A DNA stretch of 64,000 nt from Psychrobacter immobilis (GTDB taxonomy: Bacteria > Pseudomonadota > Gammaproteobacteria > Pseudomonadales > Moraxellaceae), in NCBI GenBank assembly GCA_904846145.1, contig CAJGZL010000001.1, positions 434,001-498,000 of the forward strand, read 5' to 3'. Every line of letters begins with the position of its first letter. The stretch's first letter is position 1. Below are positions 1 through 9,199 of the stretch, piece after piece. The notes under the pieces are model-generated. The model was not told the DNA's origin. It saw nothing but the letters and a program-made list of their open reading frames with translations, and made no database searches. A program made the translations under genes and the position numbers.

Positions 1-62
1 TTTCTTACTCTACTTGTTGAGTTCAAATAGTTGATTAAAACCTATTAATCATTATAGCATTA

Positions 63-632
63 TTATTTTTCACTCATTAGATCTTCAATATCTGCTTGCA
101 TACGCGGTATGATGCTCTGCATTTTTTCTATGCTCGCTTGCATCATAATAGGCATAACTTGCGAAGTAATTTTCTTCATATAGTCTGCCATCATAGCCGG
201 CTGTTTATCAATAATACTCTGGCCTATTTCACTGCTATAAAAAGTGACTTGCGCATCAACTTCTTGCTGATTAAAGTGCTGTTTTGCAGACTCTACATAA
301 AGGTCGATAATTTGCTGGTTATAGCTTTGCACATTCATGCTACTAGATATCTCTTTGCTATATTTACTTATAATAGCATCGTACTGTTGTTGCTCGTTTT
401 TATTTAGCTCTTTGTTTGGTAATGCCGCTAGCATACCTTGCATGACTTGTTCAGTCATCGCGCTACTGCTAGTCATATCATTCATCATCTCGAGTGTCTT
501 TGTTACTTTGATGAGTTGCATTAATGAGCTATCAGTCGGTACAGCAGCTTGTGCAGATAAGGTTGGCCCCGCTATCATTACGCTTGTACTTAAAGACATA
601 GCAAACATAGTGTTTTTCAGTAAAGATTTCAT
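63..632 (-). CDS. DUF2059 secreted protein (first of a tandem pair)
   Basis: Secreted or periplasmic protein of 189 residues with a DUF2059 fold in its C-terminal half. The biochemical role is unknown. I chose the ATG at 632, which gives a normal signal peptide: K at positions 2 and 6, a hydrophobic core, and probable cleavage after SAQA. The longer reading frame starts at a TTG four codons upstream with no better ribosome site. The DUF2059 signature is visible as a helical segment followed by 'VDAQVTFYSSEIGQSIIDKQ'. The next gene upstream encodes a diverged paralogue with the same 'IDAQIAFYDTPIGQSILDK' segment, so the pair probably arose by tandem duplication. No terminator is visible in the 62 bases beyond the stop. 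Confidence 0.8.
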   Translation of the reverse strand: MKSLLKNTMFAMSLSTSVMIAGPTLSAQAAVPTDSSLMQLIKVTKTLEMMNDMTSSSAMTEQVMQGMLAALPNKELNKNEQQQYDAIISKYSKEISSSMNVQSYNQQIIDLYVESAKQHFNQQEVDAQVTFYSSEIGQSIIDKQPAMMADYMKKITSQVMPIMMQASIEKMQSIIPRMQADIEDLMSEK

Positions 633-727
633 ATTTTCGCCCAACTTATGGTTCCAAAAGATTTATTAATTACTAATTTTTATCTATCAGCTTTAAATAC
701 AGAAAATTAGAAAATCACTCCTGTATC

Positions 728-1393
728 TTATAATATATCGTTAATGATTTGCTTCATTTGTGGTATCAACTCATTCAACTGCTCTTTGGTCTCTTTCAAA
801 TCCATATCTTTAGGTAGCGACTGCTGCAAAAACGCAGCAGTGACTTGCGGATGCTTATCCAAAATACTTTGCCCTATCGGTGTATCATAAAATGCAATCT
901 GTGCATCGATCTCTGCCTGAGTATAGTACGTTTTTGCCGCGCTGATATAGGCCTGAGTCATTGTCTCAATGTCAGTTACCTCATCAATGTTCCCTGTAAT
1001 TATTTCTCCATACTGCCCTAAAATTTGTTGGATCTTGATCCGTAGCTCACGTTGACGCTTATTTAACTTATCACCTGCGCTCTGCTTATTAGCATTATTG
1101 GTTTGAGCAGTAATCACGTCAATAGCAGCTTGCTGACCGTTGATAATAGCAATTATTTGCTCATCGATATGCATCACTTGCATCAGCTTGATGACAGATG
1201 TCTCTGATGGCAATTGACTGTTAATAAATTGCGTATGGTAAACTTGACTTTGTGAGCTAGTATTTTGCAATGCGCTACTAAAGTTCTGATTTGGCTCGCT
1301 AATAACTAATTCAGCATGGGCTTGAGTTAGAGCTAGTGTCATTACAATCGATATGACAGCGACTGATAATGTAGTTTTAAAATGAAAATTCAT
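728..1393 (-). CDS. DUF2059 secreted protein (second of a tandem pair)
   Basis: Secreted protein of 221 residues with a signal peptide (cleavage probably after AHA at about residue 27) and a C-terminal DUF2059 segment 'AEIDAQIAFYDTPIGQSILD'. Compared with its neighbour it has a longer Ser/Gln-rich stretch after the signal peptide. The function of the family is not established. Its start overlaps, by an ATGA junction, the end of a doubtful small reading frame upstream. That overlap is the only hint that the small frame might be translated. Confidence 0.8.
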   Translation of the reverse strand: MNFHFKTTLSVAVISIVMTLALTQAHAELVISEPNQNFSSALQNTSSQSQVYHTQFINSQLPSETSVIKLMQVMHIDEQIIAIINGQQAAIDVITAQTNNANKQSAGDKLNKRQRELRIKIQQILGQYGEIITGNIDEVTDIETMTQAYISAAKTYYTQAEIDAQIAFYDTPIGQSILDKHPQVTAAFLQQSLPKDMDLKETKEQLNELIPQMKQIINDIL

Positions 1394-1641
1394 ATCCTAC
1401 TCGCATTATTATAAGGTTGATATCTTAGCTGATTAAATAAAACTATCGATCGATGCTTTAACACTATAATTTTGACATTATCAAAGCTAAGTTTTTTCTC
1501 ATTATCAGGACTAGGATTATCAGAGTTTTTGTCGAGCTTGACTCTACGGGCGCTATAGACTGATGTGGTAGGTTTAGCATGCAAGTACGGATTGGCGACG
1601 GATGGCTTTAAAATCGTACTCGACTCAATAAAAATAGGCAA
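1390..1641 (-). CDS. small hypothetical protein, doubtful
   Basis: An 83-codon frame that ends in an ATGA overlap with the DUF2059 gene downstream. It has no recognisable domain, no signal peptide and no convincing ribosome site. The composition is mixed, with a charged middle part (residues about 33-58). The ATGA overlap is what one expects of a coupled gene, but it could be chance. This stretch must also hold the promoter of the DUF2059 gene if the frame is not a gene. Low confidence. Confidence 0.2.
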   Translation of the reverse strand: MPIFIESSTILKPSVANPYLHAKPTTSVYSARRVKLDKNSDNPSPDNEKKLSFDNVKIIVLKHRSIVLFNQLRYQPYNNASRI

Positions 1642-1733
1642 AAATAAATTAGCCTAAAACAATGCATTCAAAATATCAGCAACATTTCAGTTAAACAATA
1701 ATTATCGAGTGAGCTTTTACAAGCATAAACGAC

Positions 1734-2300
1734 TTAGATGCTGTCTTTGTCAGTATTTTTTTCGTGGTCATTGACCAATTCACCAACCATAGTCGATATC
1801 TCACAGCTAGTACGAGCTGAGCCTTCCATATGCATCTTTTTACGATCTAAAGCAGCATCAAAACGGCACTGCTGCATAGGGTTCTTTATTTCAAGTGGCG
1901 GAATAGGTGTTGGCTTGCCATTATCGTCGATTGCGACCATCGTAAAATAACAGCTGTTGGTATGGCGAATAGTACGCGCGCGTACGTCTTCTGACTCAAC
2001 ACGAATACCCACCTCCATCGAGGTTCTGCCGACATAATTGACACTAGCGGCAAAGGTCACCAGCTCACCCACATAGATAGGCTCGCGGAACATGACTTGA
2101 TCGACTGATAATGTGACGACATAACTACCGCTATAACGACTAGCGCAAGCATATGCGACCTGATCGAGCATTTTGAGTAAATCACCACCATGGACATTAC
2201 CAATGAAGTTAGCCATATCAGGCGTCATTAGTACTGACATATAGAGTTCATGATTGAGCGGCGCTTTTTTGGCGCTGGTTGAAGTGTTAGCTTGTGACAT
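1734..2300 (-). CDS. acyl-CoA thioesterase (hotdog fold)
   Basis: Hydrolyses acyl-CoA thioesters to free acid and CoA in the cytosol. The 188-residue protein carries one hotdog domain at residues about 14-135. Typical elements are 'NFIGNVHGGDLLKMLDQVA', where the helix with the conserved Asp of the YciA/ACOT family lies, and 'VDQVMFREPIYVGELV'. A ribosome site (AAGGAA) precedes the ATG at 2300. The C-terminal tail of about 45 residues extends beyond the fold and contains 'RFDAALDRKKMHMEGS'. Substrate chain length cannot be read from the sequence. Confidence 0.88.
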   Translation of the reverse strand: MSQANTSTSAKKAPLNHELYMSVLMTPDMANFIGNVHGGDLLKMLDQVAYACASRYSGSYVVTLSVDQVMFREPIYVGELVTFAASVNYVGRTSMEVGIRVESEDVRARTIRHTNSCYFTMVAIDDNGKPTPIPPLEIKNPMQQCRFDAALDRKKMHMEGSARTSCEISTMVGELVNDHEKNTDKDSI

Positions 2301-2428
2301 AATGTTCCTTACCTGTTTTAGCTATATTTTGACTATGCTTAGCCAAATCATAGCTCTAGACCTAGAGTAGCTTGTTTTGAGTATTATTTATACAGTAGGA
2401 CGCCATATTGCGCAAATGAAACTGCCAT

Positions 2429-2457
2429 AAAAAACGGCTTAACCTAAGTTAAACCGC
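2429..2457 (-). terminator. hairpin terminator after DUF2177 gene
   Basis: Imperfect stem CGGCTTAAC/GTTAAACCG. On the minus strand it is followed by a run of six T, just beyond the DUF2177 stop codon. Confidence 0.7.
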
Positions 2458-2478
2458 TCTTATTTATAGCTAAAACAC

Positions 2479-2904
2479 TTAAGCTGAAGTAGGCTTCTGC
2501 AACCAGCGGAAACGGTATGCTAACCAAGCCGTGCCAGCACTAACTGTACCTGTTAAGATGCCACCCCAAGCAAAGTCTACCAAAGCAGTATCAAGGGTAA
2601 AGCCTTTATATAACGCCAAATTAGTAAAGTCGTAAGTACCATAGGCCATTAAGCCTAGTAAACCGCCCAATAGAAAAATATGCCCGATTGAAGCCTGTGC
2701 TTTTATCTGTGGATAGAGAACGATAATACATAGCGCTAAGATATAAAACATATAGAACACGGCAGCCGCCATCATATTAGGTTCATCCGCTAAAAGATGA
2801 CCTATACGCTCTTCATAAAAAGCCCCTTTCATCGTCGACAGCCAGACGAAGTCGACGCCTAAAAACATAGCAACGGCAACAAGATAAACAAACGTATAGC
2901 CCAT
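2479..2904 (-). CDS. DUF2177 family membrane protein
   Basis: Inner-membrane protein of 141 residues with four predicted hydrophobic segments (about residues 3-22, 45-65, 72-92 and 108-128). The start 'VAMFLGVDFVWLSTM' and the later 'YGTYDFTNLALYKG' are hallmarks of DUF2177. Its biochemical role is unknown. The family often occurs next to the cyclopropane-synthase/DUF1365/FAD-oxidoreductase cluster, as here, where that cluster lies immediately upstream on the same strand. AAGGATATTGTT before the ATG is a good ribosome site. Confidence 0.85.
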   Translation of the reverse strand: MGYTFVYLVAVAMFLGVDFVWLSTMKGAFYEERIGHLLADEPNMMAAAVFYMFYILALCIIVLYPQIKAQASIGHIFLLGGLLGLMAYGTYDFTNLALYKGFTLDTALVDFAWGGILTGTVSAGTAWLAYRFRWLQKPTSA

Positions 2905-3077
2905 AACAATATCCTTTTATAATGACTAAACACGGGTCCCAACTATCTCTGTGCCTAGACTGTCTTATTAATATTTCAACTGTACTTCAATATGACAGAT
3001 TTAAGCTTAGTAATCGTTATGGCTTTAGGTGACTTAATTGTAAAGCCGTTTAGCCATTGACTCTAAGCATGTCATCC

Positions 3078-4556
3078 TTAGCCAAATGCAGCAGCACTGC
3101 TAGGTGCACTACGCTTGTTAATGACATTATCAATAGGCTTATCTGATATATCAGCAGCTGGCAAATCTGAAAAATGTAGGGTGTCTATATTATCAGGCTT
3201 AACTGCTGTGACCTGAACTACACCGATGGTACGCTCCAAAAACCCACCTTCACAATAGCAAAAGTAAAACTCCCATAGGCGGATAAAGGCATCATCATAG
3301 CCAAGCGCTTGAATCTCTATACGCTGCGCCATAAAGGCCTCGCGCCAATCGCGTAAGGTATAAGCATAATCAAAGCCATAATCATGCAATTGCTTGATGA
3401 CCATATCGGTCTGCTCAGTGAACTGAGTATTCAGCTCTTGGTTAGATAGCAGGCAACCACCAGGGAAAATGTGGGTCTGAATAAAGTCAACAGAGCCTAG
3501 ATACTCTTGATAATTTTGATCATTAAAGGTAATAGCTTGTAGTACCATTAGCCCTGTAGGCTTCAGCAGATCATTACATTTGGCAAAGAACGTCGGCAGA
3601 TACTCATGACCGACCGCCTCAATCATCTCAATGCTCACCAGCTTGTCATAATGTCCCGTCAGCTCACGATAGTCTTGCTTGAGTAAAGTGATTTTATCTT
3701 CTAGCCCTGCAGCATTAACCCGTCGCTGTGCCTCTTGATACTGAGCATCTGAGATAGTAGTCGTAGTTACTTGACAGCCGTAATGCTGAGCCGCATAAAT
3801 CGCAAAACCGCCCCAGCCTGTACCTATTTCGATCACATGATCGTCCGCTGTCAGTTGCAGGCGCTGACATATTAGCCCCAGCTTATGCTGCTGGGCATCG
3901 CTAAGCGACGTATCAGGGGTGAGATAAACGGCTGATGAATACATCATAGTGGGGTCTAAAAACCGCTCGTACATCGCATTGCCCAAATCGTAATGCGCCA
4001 AGATATTGGACTTAGCACCCGTCTGATCATTATTGCGCAGTTGATGCTTGGCCTTCTCGAACGCTTTGCTAACCCCTGCAAAACGGTTCTCAAGTTTATT
4101 AAGCACGGCAAGGTTACGCGCGGCCAAACGGATAAGACCCGTCAAGTCATCCGTATCCCACTCGCCATTGATATAGCTATCAGCAAGGGCAATTGAACCG
4201 CCAAACAACAGCTGACGATAGACACTGATATCATGAATAGTTAAGGTGACTTGCAACGAATGTCGACCTACTGCTGAGCTGCTCTTATTATAGCTATCAA
4301 CAGGATTTCCACTCTCAATACCAGCTTTATTACCAAAGGTCTGTGTATTAGGCATCGCTTCATCGAAATCTTCAATGAGTGTTAAGCGGCCAAATTGCAG
4401 ATGCTTTAGTGCTTGAAATATCGCTTTTCGAGCCAAGTGATTAATACTAAGGCTGACAGGGGCTAATACAGCACTACTATTAATAGTTTTACTCAAGCGA
4501 GCATTCAACTTGGCAAGTTTCGAGCTAGGCTTACGATCGGTTGGACGTGCTGGCAT
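3078..4556 (-). CDS. cfa: cyclopropane-fatty-acyl-phospholipid synthase family methyltransferase
   Basis: SAM-dependent enzyme that methylates or cyclopropanates unsaturated acyl chains of membrane phospholipids. Using the ATG at 4556, which has AGGA upstream, the protein has 492 residues. The longer frame to 4634 begins with TTG-ATG without a ribosome site. The family motif HYDLGN is near residue 188, the SAM-binding glycine loop EIGTGWGG near 243-250, and 'FPGGCL' further on. A Cys-rich end 'FYFCYCEGGFLERTIG' matches the catalytic region of the family. It is longer than E. coli Cfa (about 380 residues), mainly through an N-terminal extension with a low-complexity part around residues 60-100. 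Last gene of the lipid cluster; the exact product modification is not known. Confidence 0.85.
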   Translation of the reverse strand: MPARPTDRKPSSKLAKLNARLSKTINSSAVLAPVSLSINHLARKAIFQALKHLQFGRLTLIEDFDEAMPNTQTFGNKAGIESGNPVDSYNKSSSAVGRHSLQVTLTIHDISVYRQLLFGGSIALADSYINGEWDTDDLTGLIRLAARNLAVLNKLENRFAGVSKAFEKAKHQLRNNDQTGAKSNILAHYDLGNAMYERFLDPTMMYSSAVYLTPDTSLSDAQQHKLGLICQRLQLTADDHVIEIGTGWGGFAIYAAQHYGCQVTTTTISDAQYQEAQRRVNAAGLEDKITLLKQDYRELTGHYDKLVSIEMIEAVGHEYLPTFFAKCNDLLKPTGLMVLQAITFNDQNYQEYLGSVDFIQTHIFPGGCLLSNQELNTQFTEQTDMVIKQLHDYGFDYAYTLRDWREAFMAQRIEIQALGYDDAFIRLWEFYFCYCEGGFLERTIGVVQVTAVKPDNIDTLHFSDLPAADISDKPIDNVINKRSAPSSAAAFG

Positions 4557-4875
4557 ATGACTATGATCCTGTCTAAGTCTTAATAGGCTAAAAGCATGAG
4601 TGGCACAACTATTGTATGTCAAAGATGACATCAAAAATTAATGATAAAACAAAGTAATCAATAAATTATAATAGATAAAAATAAGTGGCAATTTCTCTAA
4701 ATTATTAAAATATGGCTCATTTCTATGAGCTTGAGTTACGAGTTTATTATTCTGAACGAACTAAAAACAAGTCAAAAGCATACCTGATAACTGTTTAATT
4801 TTTATTATTAGAAATGTAAAGACTGTAAGTACTACTAAAAAATAATATCTATCGTTATGTCCTATAAAAGCGTAT

Positions 4876-5940
4876 TTAAGATTTTTGATTTTGTTTACTA
4901 TCTACCAGCTTTTCATCATAACCCACGTAGGGTACTTTTTTGATAGCGTAAAGCTTAAAAGCATGCCAATAAATACGCGTTAATGAGGTTAGGTTCATGA
5001 GTGGGTTTGCTCTTAAGCTTTGACGTATCGTGTTGGCAGTCATCGGCACACCTGTCATCTTGATGCCAGTTTTGAGCACTTCACCGCGCGCATCACTAAT
5101 ATCGATAACAATGCGTACATTCAGGCAATCTTGCAGTAAACTATCTTGCTGCCGATTCACCTTAACCTGCCAGCGATATAACTGATCGACAGGATTAAAA
5201 GGTGACACATGAAAGTTTTTATCGTGACAAAACTCGCTATTTGCGCCATCTAATAAAAAACCATAATAATGGCGTTTATCCCAAGGCGTGTTCGATACCT
5301 CAGCCAATAAATGACTGGGATTCTGCTCGCTATCAAAGCCTAAATAAAAGTTTACGGGACTAAAATACATCCCTGCGTTACGGCAAACCAGCATTCCTAT
5401 TATATCGCCTATTGGTGCACTGTCTGTTTGCGCGATAAACGCCTCATTTAAGCGCCCTAGTAATTGCTCGTTGGCTAACGGTAATGAGCTAGATTTGAAT
5501 GATTTAGCTTTAGACTTACTACTATTGCTACCTTTGTCACCCTTCTCATTATGCTCACTATCGTCTTTGTCAGGAGCTTGCAAATAATCACTAGCGCAAA
5601 ACTGTTGCACAGCCTTATGCTCCGCTGAAAATAAAGGCAGCTTTTGTAATAACTTATGGTTCAACGTACAGCTATTTAACAATTTAGACTTGAAGGATTT
5701 TTTAGGTTTTACTGACCCCTCTATCGATAAAGCGACCTCTGGCAACGCTTGTCCAGCAGCTAGAGCCGTAATATTGACACCCCAATAACGATACGGATAA
5801 GCAAACTTGTGCACGCTAGGCAACAGACGACTATGCCATGTCGTCCCGTGAAACAGTTGATGAGGCACAGCTTCTAAACTATTTAGTGAGTTATTAGGTG
5901 ACTGGTCAAGCAAGGCGATATCAGATGAATCAGCAGGCAT
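4876..5940 (-). CDS. DUF1365 family protein of the lipid cluster
   Basis: DUF1365 (COG3496) protein of 354 residues. Conserved parts are the start 'QLFHGTTWHSRLLPSVHKF' with 'PYRYWGVNI', the middle 'NPVNFYLGFD'-like segment (here SPVNFYLGFD), 'EVSNTPWDKRHYY', and the 'FHVSPFNPVD' block. Between residues about 115 and 155 there is a charged low-complexity insertion rich in S, K and D. The family always travels with the FAD oxidoreductase and Cfa-like methyltransferase found on either side here, so a role in the same fatty-acyl modification is inferred. A ribosome site (AAGAGA) precedes the ATG. Confidence 0.85.
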   Translation of the reverse strand: MPADSSDIALLDQSPNNSLNSLEAVPHQLFHGTTWHSRLLPSVHKFAYPYRYWGVNITALAAGQALPEVALSIEGSVKPKKSFKSKLLNSCTLNHKLLQKLPLFSAEHKAVQQFCASDYLQAPDKDDSEHNEKGDKGSNSSKSKAKSFKSSSLPLANEQLLGRLNEAFIAQTDSAPIGDIIGMLVCRNAGMYFSPVNFYLGFDSEQNPSHLLAEVSNTPWDKRHYYGFLLDGANSEFCHDKNFHVSPFNPVDQLYRWQVKVNRQQDSLLQDCLNVRIVIDISDARGEVLKTGIKMTGVPMTANTIRQSLRANPLMNLTSLTRIYWHAFKLYAIKKVPYVGYDEKLVDSKQNQKS

Positions 5941-5979
5941 AAAGGTCTCTTATAACAATTTATAAAAACTAAATTAGGC

Positions 5980-6047
5980 GTAGGGTGCATTCTATGCACC
6001 GACGATTAGTGATAGCGGCATTATCGGTGCGATGGAGTACACCCTAC
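5980..6047. repeat. short inverted-repeat element (GTAGGGTGC family)
   Basis: A 68-bp stretch bounded by GTAGGGTG and CACCCTAC, an 8-bp terminal inverted repeat. It sits between the FAD oxidoreductase and DUF1365 genes. Its left end (GTAGGGTGCATTCTATGCACC) is nearly the reverse complement of the right end of the copy at 47038-47106, and it resembles the GC-rich end of the repeat at 27999-28020. Confidence 0.6.
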
Positions 6048-6093
6048 AAAATCTATTTTAAAGATTAATGAAAACTTCAAAGTAGTAGCCGTT

Positions 6094-7836
6094 CTATTGT
6101 GCAGACTTCCTTAAGCTAAATCTTGATAACAGCCCTTGCTTTTTTTGCGCAATATATTTATCGGCAGTAGGCTGTAAAGTAACGACATAGTCATTTAGCT
6201 CTTGATTGGTGCTAGCCGTTATAACTTGACGCTTATCGAGTTTACGATTGGATTTGTCCGCTTTTACGGGTAGATCACGATAGCGAAATGGCGTATGAGC
6301 ACTATCAGCATCAGGCAGATGGCTGACGTCTACTTCATCTTCGATAGTGACTGTGCTTCCTAATGCCTGACAAACCCGCAGCCCGCTACGCACACCGTCT
6401 TCATGAAAGCCATTAAACCAATACGCGCCACAAAAATGGGTGTGCAAGCTACTGCCTGATATTTGTGACCATTGCTTTTGCGCAGCGATCATTGGCTTAT
6501 CAAAGACAGGATGACTATAATCAATACGCTTAATCACTTGAGCCTCATCAATATCAGTATTTAAGGTAAGCAAATAATTATGCTGTTTGGTCAAACGCTG
6601 TAAGATATTCATGTGATAAGTGAGCACGGGTTTTGCAATTTTATCTTTGTCTGTTTGCTCTTGCCCTGTGTTGTCTTTATTTGCTTGCTCGTCTATCAAG
6701 TAGTTCCAACTGGCCCATGCTAGTGACTTCTTGGGCAATATACTGGTATCAGTATGCAATATTGCCGTATTAGGCGTAAAACGGAAATGGCTCAATACTT
6801 CTGACTCTGTACTGCTGGCATCTTTTAACAAGCGTAGCGCAGTATCCGCATGACAAGCAAAGATAACCTCATCGAATTCTAATTGCTGCGCTTCGCTATC
6901 AGTACTTATATTGACAACTACTTTATCGTTTTGACGGATAACCGACTGTACAGGTGTATTAATCCGTACTGTGCCACCCGCTTTGATAAAGCGTGGGATC
7001 AACTTATTGACGTACTGTTTAGAGCCGCCTTTTATAGTAAACCACTGCGGACGGTTGACCACATCCAATAAGCCATGATTATCAAAGAACTGGGCGAAGA
7101 ATACTAACGGAAAGTCCTGCACCTCCTCCAAGCTCGTTGACCAAATAGCCGAGACCATAGGCAACAGGTAGTTATCGGTAAATAGCTTACCGTAGCGCTT
7201 ACTATCTAAATAACCGCCTAGCGTCTGCTCTGTATATTGGCTGACATCTTGTTCAGATGTACGCGCTAATTCATAGTCTTTACGTAGTTGTTGAATATGT
7301 TTATTGAAGTGCAAAATATCTTTTAAGAAGCGCCAGAATTTAGGATTGGCGATATTCTTACGCTGCGATAATAAAGTATTAATGGTATGACCATTATATT
7401 CAAAATTTCGCGCAGTGTTCTTGACCGAAAAGCTCATATCCGTCGCTTGAAACGGTACTTGTAGCTCATGTAGCAGACGAAAAAAGTTTGGATAAGTACG
7501 CTCATTAAAAACGATAAATCCCGTATCGATAGCGCTATTCTCTACAAACTTAGCTTTTGATTTCTTGCCCTGTTGTAACGTGACATCGATCGTATTGACA
7601 TGACCACCGATATAATCGTTAGCCTCAAATATCGTCACCTCATGCAGCTTTGCCAAGTAATGTGCGCAAGTTAAACCAGATACTCCTGAACCAACGATAG
7701 CAACACGTTTGCGAGCTACCGTATCACTGGTACGATGCGAATTGGCATCAGCGCTAGCCGTCGCTATATTGTCAGGCTGGTTTGAATCATTGGACTTAGC
7801 AGATTTAGCTGCTGATTTACGACGGATAAATGCCAT
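6094..7836 (-). CDS. FAD-dependent oxidoreductase (amine-oxidase fold, COG2907)
   Basis: Flavoprotein of 580 residues. After a Lys/Ser/Asp-rich leader of about 40 residues, the FAD-binding Rossmann motif 'VAIVGSGVSGLTCAHYLAK' is followed by the acidic end of the second strand (FEAND) and 'YIGGHVNTID'. The rest matches the COG2907 type: 'AIDTGFIVFNERTYPNFFRL' and 'HFCGAYWFNGFHEDG'. This family is the standard partner of DUF1365 and Cfa-like proteins in lipid-modification clusters and probably oxidises or desaturates an acyl chain; the substrate is not known. It has a good ribosome site (AAGGAAAGC) and lies 171 bases downstream of the SDR gene. Confidence 0.85.
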   Translation of the reverse strand: MAFIRRKSAAKSAKSNDSNQPDNIATASADANSHRTSDTVARKRVAIVGSGVSGLTCAHYLAKLHEVTIFEANDYIGGHVNTIDVTLQQGKKSKAKFVENSAIDTGFIVFNERTYPNFFRLLHELQVPFQATDMSFSVKNTARNFEYNGHTINTLLSQRKNIANPKFWRFLKDILHFNKHIQQLRKDYELARTSEQDVSQYTEQTLGGYLDSKRYGKLFTDNYLLPMVSAIWSTSLEEVQDFPLVFFAQFFDNHGLLDVVNRPQWFTIKGGSKQYVNKLIPRFIKAGGTVRINTPVQSVIRQNDKVVVNISTDSEAQQLEFDEVIFACHADTALRLLKDASSTESEVLSHFRFTPNTAILHTDTSILPKKSLAWASWNYLIDEQANKDNTGQEQTDKDKIAKPVLTYHMNILQRLTKQHNYLLTLNTDIDEAQVIKRIDYSHPVFDKPMIAAQKQWSQISGSSLHTHFCGAYWFNGFHEDGVRSGLRVCQALGSTVTIEDEVDVSHLPDADSAHTPFRYRDLPVKADKSNRKLDKRQVITASTNQELNDYVVTLQPTADKYIAQKKQGLLSRFSLRKSAQ

Positions 7837-8007
7837 TAAAGCTTTCCTTTATTATTCTAAGAATGATTTTTTAATTTAGAATTGCGATTTTAAACTTATA
7901 CCATTTTCAAAAAGCAACGTAACAGTAACGCGGCCAACTTGTGCAAGTACTACATTTAGTAGACTTAGCAAGTTCAAGAAGGTTAATCGTACTTTTTGAG
8001 TTTGATG

Positions 8008-8760
8008 TTATTTTTTATTCAGCTTTTGGCTCACCTGCTGCCAGACCATATCAGGCAGCGTGCCTAACGTTTTTAGCGGCAGGGTAAGCTTTTTGGGAAA
8101 TTCAATGACTTCGTCACCATTTTCAATCCCATGACGTATAGCACGACTGGCCTGTTCAGGGGTCTGCAAAAACGGCATTGGGAAATCATTTTGCTTAGTC
8201 ATCGGCGTCTCAACGAACCCTGGCACAACTAAGCTGACCGCGACATCATGCGGTGCTAAACTGATCTGCAAGGTCTTCATTAGATAATGAATCGCCGCCT
8301 TTGAGCTACCATAAGCCTCAGCACGCGCAAACGGCACATAGGCTGAGGCCGAACCGATACCGACTAGGCGACCTTTTGAGGCAATCAGCTTCGGTAATAC
8401 GCCTTCAATGGCATGTGATAATGTACCCATATTTATTGACATAACCTTCATAAATACTTCGCTATCGAAGTTTGGCATATCCAAATACTCACAAGCACCC
8501 GCACCGCATATCGCCAAATCAATATGCTCAATCTTGGCAAAAGCCTCAATCACTTTGTCACGATCCATCAGGTCCAAATCAATCGGCGTCGCACCTAACG
8601 CTTTTAGCTCTTTTAACGCTTCATCGTCACGACCGACCGCATAAACATGATGATCTGCTGATAAATAATCTTGGGCGAGCTGCTTACCAATGCCCGAGGT
8701 CGCGCCAGTGATGACAATGTGCAGCTTTTTATTGAAATCAGCTTTATTTGAATTAGTCAT
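8008..8760 (-). CDS. short-chain dehydrogenase/reductase of the lipid cluster
   Basis: NAD(P)-dependent SDR of 250 residues. The cofactor motif TGATSGIG lies near residues 18-25, the NAG-type motif appears as ICGAGA, and the catalytic Ser...Tyr-x-x-x-Lys is 'GIGSASAYVPFARAEAYGSSKAA'. The ending 'FPKKLTLPLKTLGTLPD' is typical of the SDR paired with COG2907 oxidoreductases. It is the first gene of the cluster SDR, FAD oxidoreductase, DUF1365, Cfa. An AAGGATA ribosome site precedes the ATG. The promoter should lie in the 439-base gap shared with aspartate aminotransferase. Confidence 0.85.
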   Translation of the reverse strand: MTNSNKADFNKKLHIVITGATSGIGKQLAQDYLSADHHVYAVGRDDEALKELKALGATPIDLDLMDRDKVIEAFAKIEHIDLAICGAGACEYLDMPNFDSEVFMKVMSINMGTLSHAIEGVLPKLIASKGRLVGIGSASAYVPFARAEAYGSSKAAIHYLMKTLQISLAPHDVAVSLVVPGFVETPMTKQNDFPMPFLQTPEQASRAIRHGIENGDEVIEFPKKLTLPLKTLGTLPDMVWQQVSQKLNKK

Positions 8761-9199
8761 ACTAAATATCCTTAAATTATAATTTAAAGTTTGTTTTGAT
8801 ATAATTTATCATAACCAACTATTCTCATTTTAAGGTGACGATATTGTACTAACTTCGCAAGCGAATCGTAGCTATACTGTGGCGATAAAAGTCATATTTT
8901 AGATTGAGTCTTAAAATGTCCTAAGCAAAACTGACTTTATTAATATAGAGGGACAGGCTAAATTACAGTTATTTCCTATGCATAGCGGCATAAGACAGCG
9001 CACTATCTACATGCTACAATATGGCGACCTAAAACTATAAAGTGCTTAACTGAGATATCGCCTCGATTATAAATTCGATCTATTCTTAGCAAATAGTTAA
9101 GCTTACTATAGCTTTTACGGTCCTCTTCAAATAGCTACCGCTATGCAAGCCGTACCTGAACTATCCCAACTTATCTAACTCGTTTATAAAGGATTTCAC
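8761..9199. other. divergent intergenic region, lipid cluster / aspC
   Basis: A 439-base gap between two divergently read genes that must hold both promoters. It is A/T-rich near the SDR start. I could not identify a convincing extracytoplasmic sigma-factor promoter or a named operator, and no small reading frame stands out. Confidence 0.5.
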
